From assembly GCF_003605385.1 (NCBI RefSeq), contig NZ_QYTV02000001.1:274946-338945 (forward strand): a stretch of 64,000 nucleotides of DNA, in the 5' to 3' direction. The stretch's first letter is position 1; the number at the start of each line of letters is the position of its first letter. This document shows positions 32,943 through 41,041 of this stretch, piece after piece. The DNA comes from Siminovitchia acidinfaciens. Lineage in GTDB: Bacteria > Bacillota > Bacilli > Bacillales > Bacillaceae_C. Below the pieces are notes generated by a model. That model searched no databases and had not been told where the DNA came from. It was given only the letters and a program-made list of their open reading frames with translations. A program made the position numbers and the translations under genes.

Positions 32943-33683
32943 GTGGCCGAAATAAATAGATCTATAGAGGAAGAAAGAATACATAGAAAAGAGCGTTTGG
33001 CAGCATCATTCAGGCTTTTCTCTAAATTTGGCTTTGATAATGGTGTCGCAGGGCACATAACGGTCAGGGACCCTGAATATCACGACCACTTTTGGGTCAA
33101 TCCATACCGCATGCACTTTAGCCAAATCAGAGTATCCGATTTGGTCCTGGTTAACCATCAAGGAGAAGTAGTAGAGGGAAATCATGAAGTGAATAAAGCA
33201 GCCTTTGTTATCCATTCAGCTGTTCACAAAGGAAGACCTGATGCGGTTGCTGCAGCTCATGCTCATTCAACCTATGGACAAATCTGGTCTACCACAGGTA
33301 AACTCCTTGAGCCCTTAACTCAAGATTCATGCGCTTTTTATAAAGATCATAGTCTTTTTGATGATTATACAGGCGTGGTATATGAGAAAAGTGAAGGCGA
33401 AAGGATTGCAGATGCTTTAGGCAAAAACAAGGCTGCAATTTTGAGAAACCACGGTTTATTAACAGTTGGACAAAGCGTAGAAGAAGCTGCTTGGTGGTTT
33501 ATATTAATGGAAAGATCCTGCAGAGAGCATGTATTCGCTCATGCCATTGGAAATCCTATCAAAATAGATGAAAAGTATGCAAAAATTACTGTAGAGCAGG
33601 AGGGAACTCCGGCAGCGGGCAAGAGTATGTTCCAACCGCTATGGGATCGTATAGTGGCGGAGCAGCCTGACTTCTTAGATTAA
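32943..33683 (+). CDS. Class II aldolase/adducin family protein (copy 1)
   Basis: This 246-residue metal-dependent aldolase or decarboxylase is of the class II (L-fuculose-phosphate aldolase/adducin) family. Zinc-binding histidines are visible in AAHAHSTYGQIW (near 93-104) and RNHGLLTVG (near 159-167). The N-terminal part has the family's KFGFDNGVAGHITVRDPE loop. The GTG start at 32943 follows AGGAGGA with eight bases. It is 30 bases behind the ATPase, thus in the importer operon, and has its own terminator. A near-identical second copy follows. The substrate is not phosphate-sugar for certain; family members also act on hydroxy-oxo acids. Confidence 0.85.
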   Translation: MAEINRSIEEERIHRKERLAASFRLFSKFGFDNGVAGHITVRDPEYHDHFWVNPYRMHFSQIRVSDLVLVNHQGEVVEGNHEVNKAAFVIHSAVHKGRPDAVAAAHAHSTYGQIWSTTGKLLEPLTQDSCAFYKDHSLFDDYTGVVYEKSEGERIADALGKNKAAILRNHGLLTVGQSVEEAAWWFILMERSCREHVFAHAIGNPIKIDEKYAKITVEQEGTPAAGKSMFQPLWDRIVAEQPDFLD

Positions 33684-33702
33684 TTGTTTTTGATACACAC
33701 TG

Positions 33703-33736
33703 CACCCCTTGTTATAGAAGTTTTGGGGTGTTTTTA
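33703..33736 (+). terminator. Terminator after aldolase copy 1
   Basis: CACCCC (33703-33708) pairs with GGGGTG (33725-33730), followed by TTTTTATT. Confidence 0.75.
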
Positions 33737-33999
33737 TTATGGCTGATACAAAACTGATAGTTGTTCGGAAAGTTTCATTTTTTATAAAAATAATTCCCTA
33801 ATTTGCTTTCTTGACATAGCTGTCCAACTTTTTCGTATGGTTTCTACCCTTGAAGCTACATATTCATTATTTAACTTGCCTTATATATATTAATCCTTTA
33901 ATAGCAGGGGCTATTGGCAAGGCGAGAGATGTAAGGTAATATAAAGTGAGATTATTTTTAAAACTTCAAATGATAAAACTGCTTAGGAGGATTACTAGA

Positions 34000-34752
34000 A
34001 TGGAAGCTACTGTTACTGTGAATCATCGTACTGTCGAGGAAGAAAGGCTACATAGAAAAGAGCGGCTTGCCGCAGCTTTCAGGTTATTTTCCAAATTTGG
34101 CTTTGATCATGGAGAGGCGGGGCATATCACGGCTCGAGATCCGGAATACCCTGACCATTTTTGGGTGAATCCTTACCGAATGCATTTTAGCCAAATCAAG
34201 GTATCAGATTTAGTGTTGGCTAATGATAAAGGTGAGGTCGTTGAAGGCGATCATGAAGTGAATAAAGCGGCCTTGGTGATCCATTCGGCTGTTCACAAAG
34301 CGAGACCTGACGCAATTGCTGCAGCCCACGCCCATTCAACTTACGGTCAAATATGGTCGACGACTGGAAAACTGCTAGAGCCTCTAACTCAAGATTCATG
34401 CGCTTTCTATAAAGACCACAGCGTTTTCGCTGATTACACAGGAGTGGTCTTGGAGAAAAGTGAAGGTGAAAGGATCGGAGAGGCTTTAGGGAATTACAAA
34501 GCCACAATTTTAAGGAATCATGGTTTACTGACTGTTGGTAAGAGCGTGGAGGAAGCTGCTTGGTGGTTTATTTTAATGGAGAGATCCTGCAGAGAGCATG
34601 TATATGCACACGCCATCGGAAATCCTATTAAAATAGATGAAAAGTATGCGGAAATCACATACCAGCAGGAAGGGACGCAAGAAGCAGCTGAAGGTATGTT
34701 CCAGCCACTATGGGATCGTATTGTTGCGGAGCAGCCCGACTTTTTAAATTAA
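34000..34752 (+). CDS. Class II aldolase/adducin family protein (copy 2)
   Basis: This 250-residue protein differs from copy 1 by a minority of residues spread along its length, with the same AAHAHSTYGQIW and RNHGLLTVG metal motifs. The N-terminal ten residues differ. The ATG at 34000 follows AGGAGG by nine bases; the longer frame from 33946 has no ribosome site. It has its own leader and a terminator of the same CACCCC/GGGGTG type, so the duplication included the terminator. A TTGACA box at 33811 with a poor TATGGT at 33836 is a possible promoter. Two copies kept in frame suggests dosage or slightly different substrates. Confidence 0.85.
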   Translation: MEATVTVNHRTVEEERLHRKERLAAAFRLFSKFGFDHGEAGHITARDPEYPDHFWVNPYRMHFSQIKVSDLVLANDKGEVVEGDHEVNKAALVIHSAVHKARPDAIAAAHAHSTYGQIWSTTGKLLEPLTQDSCAFYKDHSVFADYTGVVLEKSEGERIGEALGNYKATILRNHGLLTVGKSVEEAAWWFILMERSCREHVYAHAIGNPIKIDEKYAEITYQQEGTQEAAEGMFQPLWDRIVAEQPDFLN

Positions 34753-35082
34753 TAGTTTTTAAATTATACTGCACCCCGATAGGGGTGTTTTTTTGTGTAA
34801 ATAGTTAACAGGCCCACGTGATTTCTTGACGTAAAAGTCCTTTAGCAGTATTCTTGCATTGAAGTTTCAGATTAGCTTGAATGGGGTGGTTAAGCCTAAT
34901 GGTTTCGCCAACCGATCGTACTTGAAAGCAGCTGTCATAAGCAACCTAAAAAAGAAACTTGGAAATCTACTCGAAAAAGCCGCTCTATTTTACTAGTTTT
35001 TAATAAGAACTAAGATTCAAGATTTACAGAAGTATGTTTCATTTGGGGGAAGTTGTATTAAATCAGGTAAAGGGGAATCGTT
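34753..35082. other. Terminator of aldolase copy 2 and leader of the enolase-superfamily gene
   Basis: CACCCC (34772-34777) / GGGGTG (34782-34787) with T run (to 34794) ends the aldolase gene. TTGACG (34826-34831), 17 bp, TATTCT (34849-34854) is a fair sigmaA promoter for the gene at 35083, leaving a 220-base leader. I see no clear riboswitch or conserved open frame in that leader. Confidence 0.5.
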
Positions 35083-36210
35083 ATGATAATTGAAGAAATC
35101 AAGCTCGACCGCCTGCATATGCCGCTGAAGCATCCATTCGAAACGAGTTTCGGGAAATTGATGACGAAAGATTTTATCGTCGTAAGCGCAACGAGCGAAG
35201 GCAGCACTGGATACGGAGAAAGCACGGCATTCCCGCTGCCATTTTACAATGAAGAATCAACCGAGACGGTTCTATATATCCTCAAGGAGCTCATCATCCC
35301 TCAAGTGTTAAATTTGGACAAGCTAGATCACCCGCAAGATCTTGATCCAATCTTCCAATCCATCAAAGGACACCGCATGGCGAAAGCGGCATTGGAAGGC
35401 GCAATTTGGGATCTTTACTGTAAAAAGAAGGGCGTCTCCCTTTCAAAGGCGCTCGGAGGGACAAATACGGAAATCGATGTGGGAGTAAGCATCGGCATCG
35501 AGCCGACAATCGGGGAGCTGCTTGATCGAGTGGGCGGCTGCATCGACCAAGGCTATAAAAAGATAAAAGTGAAAATCAAGCCTGGATTTGATGTCAAGCC
35601 AATGGAAGCGATCAGGGAACGGTTTGGAATGGATGTCCCATTGATGGCAGACGCTAATTCAGCCTACACCTTGCAGGACATCGACCTTTTAAAGCAGCTT
35701 GATCCTCTTAATCTGATGATGATTGAGCAGCCGCTTGCCTATGACGATATTATTGACCACGTCACCCTGCAAAAGGAGCTTTCCACGCCCATTTGTCTGG
35801 ATGAAAGCATTCATTCCGTCGAAGACGCAAGAAAAGCGGTGGAAATCGGAGCAACGAAAATTATCAATATCAAGGTTGGCCGTGTAGGCGGTCTGACCGA
35901 GGCGAAAAAGATCCATGATTACTGCCAGGAACAGGGGATTCCTGTCTGGTGCGGAGGCATGCTTGAATCAGGCATCGGAAGGGCGCACAATATCGCGATC
36001 ACTTCATTGTCCAACTTCACCATTCCGGGAGACACATCCCCGTCCGACCGCTATTGGGACCGGGATATCACCGATCCGGAAGTCGAATTTTATAAGCCGG
36101 GAGTGATAAAAGTACCGGAGGGACCGGGGATAGGTTATGGAATAAATGAGGAAGCATTTATTGAGTATGTTGTCCATACCGATACATTTTCAAGGACAAA
36201 AACCGTTTGA
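35083..36210 (+). CDS. N-succinylamino acid racemase / o-succinylbenzoate synthase family enolase
   Basis: This 375-residue enolase-superfamily enzyme is of the MLE subgroup. The catalytic lysine pair is K162-V-K164, metal ligands are D190 (MADANSAY), E215 (MIEQP) and D240 (CLDES), and the second-face lysine is K264 (NIKVGRVGG). The LESGIGRAHN loop near 305 is typical of NSAR/OSBS proteins. It is not in a menaquinone operon. A GNAT gene follows 15 bases downstream. In Geobacillus kaustophilus an NSAR with a GNAT succinyltransferase and an M20 desuccinylase turns D- into L-amino acids through N-succinyl derivatives. That context favours racemase over OSBS here. The M20 gene is not in the window. 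Confidence 0.85.
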   Translation: MIIEEIKLDRLHMPLKHPFETSFGKLMTKDFIVVSATSEGSTGYGESTAFPLPFYNEESTETVLYILKELIIPQVLNLDKLDHPQDLDPIFQSIKGHRMAKAALEGAIWDLYCKKKGVSLSKALGGTNTEIDVGVSIGIEPTIGELLDRVGGCIDQGYKKIKVKIKPGFDVKPMEAIRERFGMDVPLMADANSAYTLQDIDLLKQLDPLNLMMIEQPLAYDDIIDHVTLQKELSTPICLDESIHSVEDARKAVEIGATKIINIKVGRVGGLTEAKKIHDYCQEQGIPVWCGGMLESGIGRAHNIAITSLSNFTIPGDTSPSDRYWDRDITDPEVEFYKPGVIKVPEGPGIGYGINEEAFIEYVVHTDTFSRTKTV

Positions 36211-36225
36211 AATCGGAGGGAATCC

Positions 36226-37038
36226 ATGTCGAAACCATATCTGTTTAAACCCATAACGGAACATGATGAACTGCAGAAAGCGGTTGACCTTCAGGTGGAT
36301 ATATGGGGGAATGAAATTGTCACCCCTCTCCCCCAATTGGTTGCGGCCATTCACAACGGGGGCTGTGTAATTGGGGCCTTTGACGAAGACCGGATGATCG
36401 GATTCGTTTACGGTTTTCCAGGAATCACAGACATCCATGCCAAACCACATCTCGTATCCCATATGATGGCGGTTGATCCGGATTACCGCAATCAGGGAAT
36501 CGGAGAAAGCTTAAAACGCCGACAGAGGGATTGGGCGATCAACAAAGGTTTTGAGAAAATCACCTGGACCTTCGATCCGCTGGAATTCAAAAACGGCTAT
36601 TTGAACTTGACCAAACTGGGCGGATACGTCAGAACTTATTATGTTTCCTACTACGGAATCATGCAGGACAAAATCAATAAAGGCATGCCGACAGACAGGT
36701 TCCTCCTGGAATGGGACTTGCTCAGCGACCCTGTCGTCAATGTAGGGATGAAAAAGGACAAGTACACTAGGAACCACGATTATCCGTTGGCATTAGAGTT
36801 TTCCATCCAGGATTCATTGCCGGTTTCAGGAGATGTCGTTCAGAACGATGGGGAAAAAGCGGTCCTTGTTCCCGCACCGAAAGATATTCAGACAGTAAAA
36901 AATCATTCATTTGAGCTCGCTTATGATTGGAGAATGAAAATCCGGCAGGCCATTCAAGAGCTATTCCTAAACGGGTATGTAATTGTGGCAGCCATTCCTT
37001 CGGATGATATGGGGTATTACGTGTTGGAAAAAGAGTAA
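36226..37038 (+). CDS. GNAT family acyltransferase, probable amino-acid N-succinyltransferase
   Basis: This 270-residue protein is larger than a single GNAT domain. The acyl-CoA motif lies in MAVDPDYRNQGIGESLKRRQRDWA (near 84-107), preceded by GGCVIGAFDEDRMIGFVYGF and followed by ITWTFDPLEFKNGYLNLTKLGG. This form is known from operons with NSAR/OSBS enolases, where it is proposed to succinylate D-amino acids. The ATG follows GGAGGGAATCC. It overlaps no gene but lies 15 bases behind the racemase gene and ends at a strong terminator, so the two form one operon. The substrate assignment rests on this pairing. Confidence 0.8.
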   Translation: MSKPYLFKPITEHDELQKAVDLQVDIWGNEIVTPLPQLVAAIHNGGCVIGAFDEDRMIGFVYGFPGITDIHAKPHLVSHMMAVDPDYRNQGIGESLKRRQRDWAINKGFEKITWTFDPLEFKNGYLNLTKLGGYVRTYYVSYYGIMQDKINKGMPTDRFLLEWDLLSDPVVNVGMKKDKYTRNHDYPLALEFSIQDSLPVSGDVVQNDGEKAVLVPAPKDIQTVKNHSFELAYDWRMKIRQAIQELFLNGYVIVAAIPSDDMGYYVLEKE

Positions 37039-37047
37039 AAGTAGTTT

Positions 37048-37087
37048 AAAACGCAGCGGGAGGCAAGGTTCCGGCTGCGTTTTATTA
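37048..37087 (+). terminator. Terminator of the racemase/GNAT operon
   Basis: AAAACGCAGC (37048-37057) pairs with GCTGCGTTTT (37074-37083), a perfect 10-bp stem followed by ATTATTA. Confidence 0.85.
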
Positions 37088-37249
37088 TTAAAGAAATATC
37101 CATCAAGATACGAGCATCTATCATTATTTTTAAAATCTTAATCAATGAGACAATAGACTTATGAAAAAAGATTCATTTTCCTTGTGGAAACTTATTTCGG
37201 TTTGCTAAAATTAAATTGGAATATTTTACATAAAAAAGGGGTGTATGGA

Positions 37250-37558
37250 TTGATCGCTTTTATTAAAAAAATGATAAACGCTCTGAATGGTAATCAATCC
37301 GAATCGGATTTGATGTCACGGGCAGTGGATAGCGCATTGCAGGGAAAAACCGGAATGTTTAGCAGTGCTTTGAATTCGCTTTCCAGCAAAAGTGATTATC
37401 ATGATGATATGGATGAATTGATGTATCAAATGCATGTAGATGAACAGATGGAACAGATGCACCGTGACATGCATGACCCGTACTTGAACCCGGGACAGGA
37501 TATTGTTGTAGATGAGGTATACCACGGGTTTGACCATGGCAATGATCACCACTATTAA
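37250..37558 (+). CDS. Small Met/His/Asp-rich protein, unknown
   Basis: This is a 102-residue protein. The first 20 residues are basic and hydrophobic (MIAFIKKMINALNGNQ), the middle is serine-rich, and the last 50 residues are rich in Met, His, Asp and Glu (YHDDMDELMYQMHVDEQMEQ, then HGFDHGNDHHY at the end). The tail looks able to bind divalent metal, but no known metal-site family is recognised. The TTG at 37250 lies eight bases behind AAAAGGGG. It precedes the PIN-domain membrane protein by 38 bases and probably shares its transcript. No function assigned. Confidence 0.55.
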   Translation: MIAFIKKMINALNGNQSESDLMSRAVDSALQGKTGMFSSALNSLSSKSDYHDDMDELMYQMHVDEQMEQMHRDMHDPYLNPGQDIVVDEVYHGFDHGNDHHY

Positions 37559-37596
37559 AAAGAGATAAACGGGAAGCATCAGGGGGGAGACTTGGG

Positions 37597-38424
37597 ATGG
37601 GGATCAGTTATTTACTGAAAGATTATACAGAACAGTTTGGCTTATGGATAACATATTATGCTCTATTACATACGGTAGGAATTCTTTATTTTTGGAAAAT
37701 TCATCACAAAATATTTAAATCGAGACCAATAGGACTAAGGGCTGTAATTTTGTCTTTAATCGGTTTTGGCTTTGGACAGGCTTATAACAGGCAGGTTGTT
37801 AAAGCAGTTATATTCTCTGCCTTGATTCCAATTGCGATATTTATTCAGAGAAACGGTTTGTTTTTTGAAGAAGATACAATTAGGAATATCACGGTGGTAG
37901 CAATCCTTCTTTGTCTGATTGACGCCGGAATCAGTGCGATATCAGGAAAAAGGAGAGCCGAACGGCAATACCGGAATAAAGAAGTGATGAAAAAAGCACA
38001 GCTGGTGAAAAAATACAGCCAGGGTGATCACCAATTCGGAGTTGATACGAATATCCTAATGCATGAGCCCGATTTACTAGTATATTTGATGGAAAAAGAG
38101 AATTTCAAACTAAACATGAGCATGATGGTATTTAATGAACTGGACGGGTTAAAAAAGAACGATAATCCAATCACGCGAAAAAAAGCGCAGCTTGCATTTG
38201 ACATCATTGAAGAATTCCAGCAGCGTGGCCAACTGAAAATACTGAAGACACCGAAAACTGACGATATTAGAAAATATGGCCTTGGCGGTTCGCCGGATGA
38301 AAAAATCATTGGGACATACTTAAGGGAAAGAGACAATGGCATGCTAAATCTTGTGTTCCTATCAAATGATAAGGGAGCTAGGATTATTGCCCGGAATGTG
38401 GGAATGCCGGTGGCAGAGTTGTAA
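37597..38424 (+). CDS. Membrane-anchored PIN domain protein
   Basis: This 275-residue protein is a fusion. Residues 1-115 hold three or four membrane helices, 116-140 are basic, and 145-275 form a PIN domain. The acidic active-site residues of PIN ribonucleases are all visible: D150 (FGVDTNILMHEP), E181 (VFNELDGLKK), D234 (GSPDEKIIGTYLRE) and D258 (LSNDKGARIIA). The PIN part resembles the N-terminal domain of PhoH-type proteins. No antitoxin gene is recognised beside it; the small Met/His-rich gene is upstream. A membrane-located endoribonuclease is the natural reading; target RNA unknown. Confidence 0.8.
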   Translation: MGISYLLKDYTEQFGLWITYYALLHTVGILYFWKIHHKIFKSRPIGLRAVILSLIGFGFGQAYNRQVVKAVIFSALIPIAIFIQRNGLFFEEDTIRNITVVAILLCLIDAGISAISGKRRAERQYRNKEVMKKAQLVKKYSQGDHQFGVDTNILMHEPDLLVYLMEKENFKLNMSMMVFNELDGLKKNDNPITRKKAQLAFDIIEEFQQRGQLKILKTPKTDDIRKYGLGGSPDEKIIGTYLRERDNGMLNLVFLSNDKGARIIARNVGMPVAEL

Positions 38425-38468
38425 AATTACAATGATAGTGAGCGGGTAGCTTTTTGATATATCATAAT

Positions 38469-38520
38469 AGGGCCAATCAGAAAGTTGTGTAAAATAATTT
38501 TATGAATGGCCCTTATTTTT
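38469..38520 (+). terminator. Terminator after the PIN-domain gene
   Basis: AGGGCCA (38469-38475) pairs with TGGCCCT (38507-38513), followed by TATTTTTATT. Confidence 0.75.
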
Positions 38521-38529
38521 ATTGCGAAC

Positions 38530-38700
38530 GCGGTGTTAACCGCTTTTTAGAACCGCACATGATGGTCAAAAAGAAGGCTAGCTGTCTTAAGTTACCGCAC
38601 CGGTGAAAATAGCTAGCATGGTAACTAAGGACGGTCCTAAGAGGCAGCTGAAAAAACGTTAACACGGTCACTATGAAGGTCCCTAATAACAATATTTGCT
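38530..38700. other. Non-coding structured segment with degenerate repeats
   Basis: Within the 428-base gap between the PIN gene and the convergent GntR gene, GTTACC (38591-38596) pairs with GGTAAC (38620-38625), with flanking CTTA/TAAG extending the stem past one bulged base. The segment CATGGTAACTAAGGACGGTCC is echoed 40 bases on by CACGGTCACTATGAAGGTCC. Frames across it are short and lack ribosome sites. Confidence 0.4.
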
Positions 38701-38852
38701 GGTAAGATTTCTGGAATAACGGTGTTATTTTTGTGATCAATTACTATAGCGACATCGTGCCCCTTTAATGGTGCAATTTGGTCCAAAGGGGCCTTAAATT
38801 TTTTAATTGCCACCTATCAACGAAACCAATCTTCTAAAAACCCTCAATAGTC

Positions 38853-39587
38853 TTACTCTAAAAGCAAAGGTTGTAGTGCTTTTTCCGCATTGGTCGGCAA
38901 AGTGTTTTCATAGTGATTAATGTGATAGTACATCTTTTCTTGTGCCATTTTCTTATCCTGTTGTTCGATTGCAGAATAAATATCACTTAATTCAATAGCA
39001 AGGTTTTGTTTTAAAGATTCATTTAAGTGTAGGGACCGGAATAAATTTAATACATTTGTTATAGACTCCACTGTAATAATAAATAAAGGGTTATGAGTGG
39101 CTGCGGCAATAGCCCTATGAAATTCAAAATCCTGCTGAAAATATTCAAAATCACTAAGAGGTGTGTTTATCTCCGGTAAAATTTTCTTAAGTTTAATTAA
39201 ATCTTCCTCGGTCCTTCTTTGTGAAGCGAGGATGCAAGATTGAACTTCAATTATTTTCCTGAATTCCATTAGTTCATCGAAAGTCACTCCTTTTAAACCT
39301 AAAGAAAGTGATAAATAATCACTAAAATCACTTATAAATGAATCCGGAGATATTTCCGAAACAAAATGTCCTCCTTTGGCTCCTGATCTTGTAGTAACGA
39401 GCTTTGATGCCGAAAGTAATTTAATAGCATCACGGATTGTTGGTCGGCTAACTTCAAATTGATCAGCCAACTCTTGCTCAGGTGGCAACTTATCCCCTTT
39501 TTTAAGACTACCGCTAATTATTGCCTCCTTTATATGCTCAGAGATTTGTTCAGAAAGAGTTAATATTTTTTTGTTTTTAAAAGCCAT
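38853..39587 (-). CDS. GntR family regulator, FCD subfamily (FadR type)
   Basis: This is a 244-residue regulator. The winged helix covers about 8-75 (LSEQISEHIKEAIISGSLKK, then EQELADQFEVSRPTIRDAIKLL) and is followed by SGAKGGHFVSEIS, a phrase shared with the regulator at 53529. The C-terminal FCD helices include FEFHRAIAAATHNPLF with the metal or ligand histidines. The ATG at 39587 has GGAGGG upstream; the longer frame to 39632 has none. It is divergent from the M24/Hyu operon across 240 bases that hold a pair of 12-bp inverted repeats, so it is the likely local repressor. Confidence 0.85.
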   Translation of the reverse strand: MAFKNKKILTLSEQISEHIKEAIISGSLKKGDKLPPEQELADQFEVSRPTIRDAIKLLSASKLVTTRSGAKGGHFVSEISPDSFISDFSDYLSLSLGLKGVTFDELMEFRKIIEVQSCILASQRRTEEDLIKLKKILPEINTPLSDFEYFQQDFEFHRAIAAATHNPLFIITVESITNVLNLFRSLHLNESLKQNLAIELSDIYSAIEQQDKKMAQEKMYYHINHYENTLPTNAEKALQPLLLE

Positions 39588-39622
39588 AGATATCCCTCCA
39601 TTTAAAGAATTCAATTTATCTA

Positions 39623-39689
39623 AATATATCAAATGTAATAATTATTTACAATTGGAGTCGTTTACTTAGTTAAGTCTATTTGATATATT
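39623..39689. promoter_or_regulatory. Paired inverted 12-bp sites in the divergent control region
   Basis: AATATATCAAAT (39623-39634) and its exact reverse complement ATTTGATATATT (39678-39689) lie 55 bp apart centre to centre, about five helical turns. They sit between the FCD-GntR gene and the M24/Hyu operon. Such spacing suits two regulator dimers and possible looping. Confidence 0.5.
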
Positions 39690-39826
39690 CTGATTAAATA
39701 GAATTACCATTGAATGTAAAGTTTACTCATATTTTTAAAAGGGGGGAGTTTATTTAACAAACATTAGCATTACTGAAATAGATAAAAGTGTAGAAGAATA
39801 CAAACTTTGAAGAAAAGAGGATATTT

Positions 39827-40969
39827 ATGGAGACAATTCTAGAATCAAATAAAGAAGTGATAATGGAACAGAGATGGAGAGCGTTAGATCGCGTAATGGA
39901 AAAAAGTAATTATGACGTAGTTCTGATTTATGGAAAAGGTATTATTACCCAGTATGGAAACCTTTTTTACTACGGAGGTTACTATCCGATACTACGTCAT
40001 GGAATAGTCATTTACGCTCGGGGAGAAAAACCGGTAGCATATTATAACACTAGAGCGGATTACCATTTGGCAAAAGAGATGGGAACAATTGAGGATGTCC
40101 GTTTTGTAGGAACAGGTGATGTGATTAATTCCGAAAATGATCTGTTCTCGGAAATTGTTAGAAGTATTAATAGCTATAAACCACATAACACAGGTGTTGT
40201 CGGATTAAACTCTCATATGAGCTTTGAGCAACATGATTTTATTACAAGAAATATTAATGGAAATGTTACTGATGCGACAGGAATGATCGAGCGTATCAAA
40301 ATGATTAAAACAGACGAAGAAATTGAAATGATACGCCAATCTTTCGCTCTTGCTGAAAAGAGTTTCCTATCTTTCAAGGAAGCGATTCGTCCAGGTAGGA
40401 CTTCAGCAGAAATTGCAGCGGAAATTGATCAAATTGCTAGAAGTAACGGTGCGATAGACACTCTAATTTTTGTAGAGGAAGGCGCTTACTTTTTAAGAAA
40501 GCCTACACCAAAACCTTTGAGCGATAATGGGCTTGTTACTGCTTACGTTGAACTTATAGACTCTAATGGCTATTGGGTTGAAAAAGGCGGAATGTTTGCT
40601 GTTGGGAACACATCTTCCAAGGCAATGGAACTTGCCAACGCATGCGTCGAGGCAATGAAAGAAGCTAAAAACATAATAAAAGCCGGGGTTACTGTAGGTG
40701 AAGTAGCTAATGCAATTCATAAGCACACAAAAAATCTTGACGTAAAAATGGGAATTTGGCACGGACATGGAGTTGGGGTAGATCATGATTTGCCAATTAT
40801 CATGGATCATAGTGATGTTGTTTTGGAAGAAAACATGGTGCTAAGTATACATCCTAATTTTTCAAATAGCGAAGAAACAATTGGAGCAAGTCTTTGTGAC
40901 GTGTTTGTTGTTAAGAAGGACAGGGCTGAATCATTAAGCAAACTGCCTTATGAGATTGTTAATCTTTAA
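39827..40969 (+). CDS. M24 (creatinase/aminopeptidase P) family protein, altered metal site
   Basis: This 380-residue protein has the two-domain form of creatinase and Xaa-Pro peptidases: an N-terminal domain (1-155) and a pita-bread domain (160-380). The GHGVG histidine (H314) is kept. The other four residues that bind the two metals in peptidases (Asp, Asp, Glu, Glu) are replaced; alignment by eye puts Glu242, Glu252, His342 and Asp358 there. That pattern argues against a normal dinuclear peptidase and for a metal-free hydrolase as in creatinase. The ATG follows AGAGGATA. It is the first gene of an operon with HyuA and HyuB, so hydrolysis of an amidine, urea or ureido compound is the natural guess. 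Confidence 0.8.
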   Translation: METILESNKEVIMEQRWRALDRVMEKSNYDVVLIYGKGIITQYGNLFYYGGYYPILRHGIVIYARGEKPVAYYNTRADYHLAKEMGTIEDVRFVGTGDVINSENDLFSEIVRSINSYKPHNTGVVGLNSHMSFEQHDFITRNINGNVTDATGMIERIKMIKTDEEIEMIRQSFALAEKSFLSFKEAIRPGRTSAEIAAEIDQIARSNGAIDTLIFVEEGAYFLRKPTPKPLSDNGLVTAYVELIDSNGYWVEKGGMFAVGNTSSKAMELANACVEAMKEAKNIIKAGVTVGEVANAIHKHTKNLDVKMGIWHGHGVGVDHDLPIIMDHSDVVLEENMVLSIHPNFSNSEETIGASLCDVFVVKKDRAESLSKLPYEIVNL

Positions 40970-41041
40970 GAAATGAAATGGTAGCAACTTTTTAATAAGA
41001 GGTTCCGTTAAAGCTTCAAAAATAAAGAAGAGGTGAAGTCA

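Noticed and set aside
38519-38740. 73-codon minus-strand frame between PIN and GntR genes
   Set aside because: No ribosome site and the segment shows RNA-like repeats and stems rather than codon bias.
39738-39800. Small gene behind GGGGGGAG upstream of the M24 gene
   Set aside because: The following frame has no start codon at a usable distance, although it stays open for about 20 codons.
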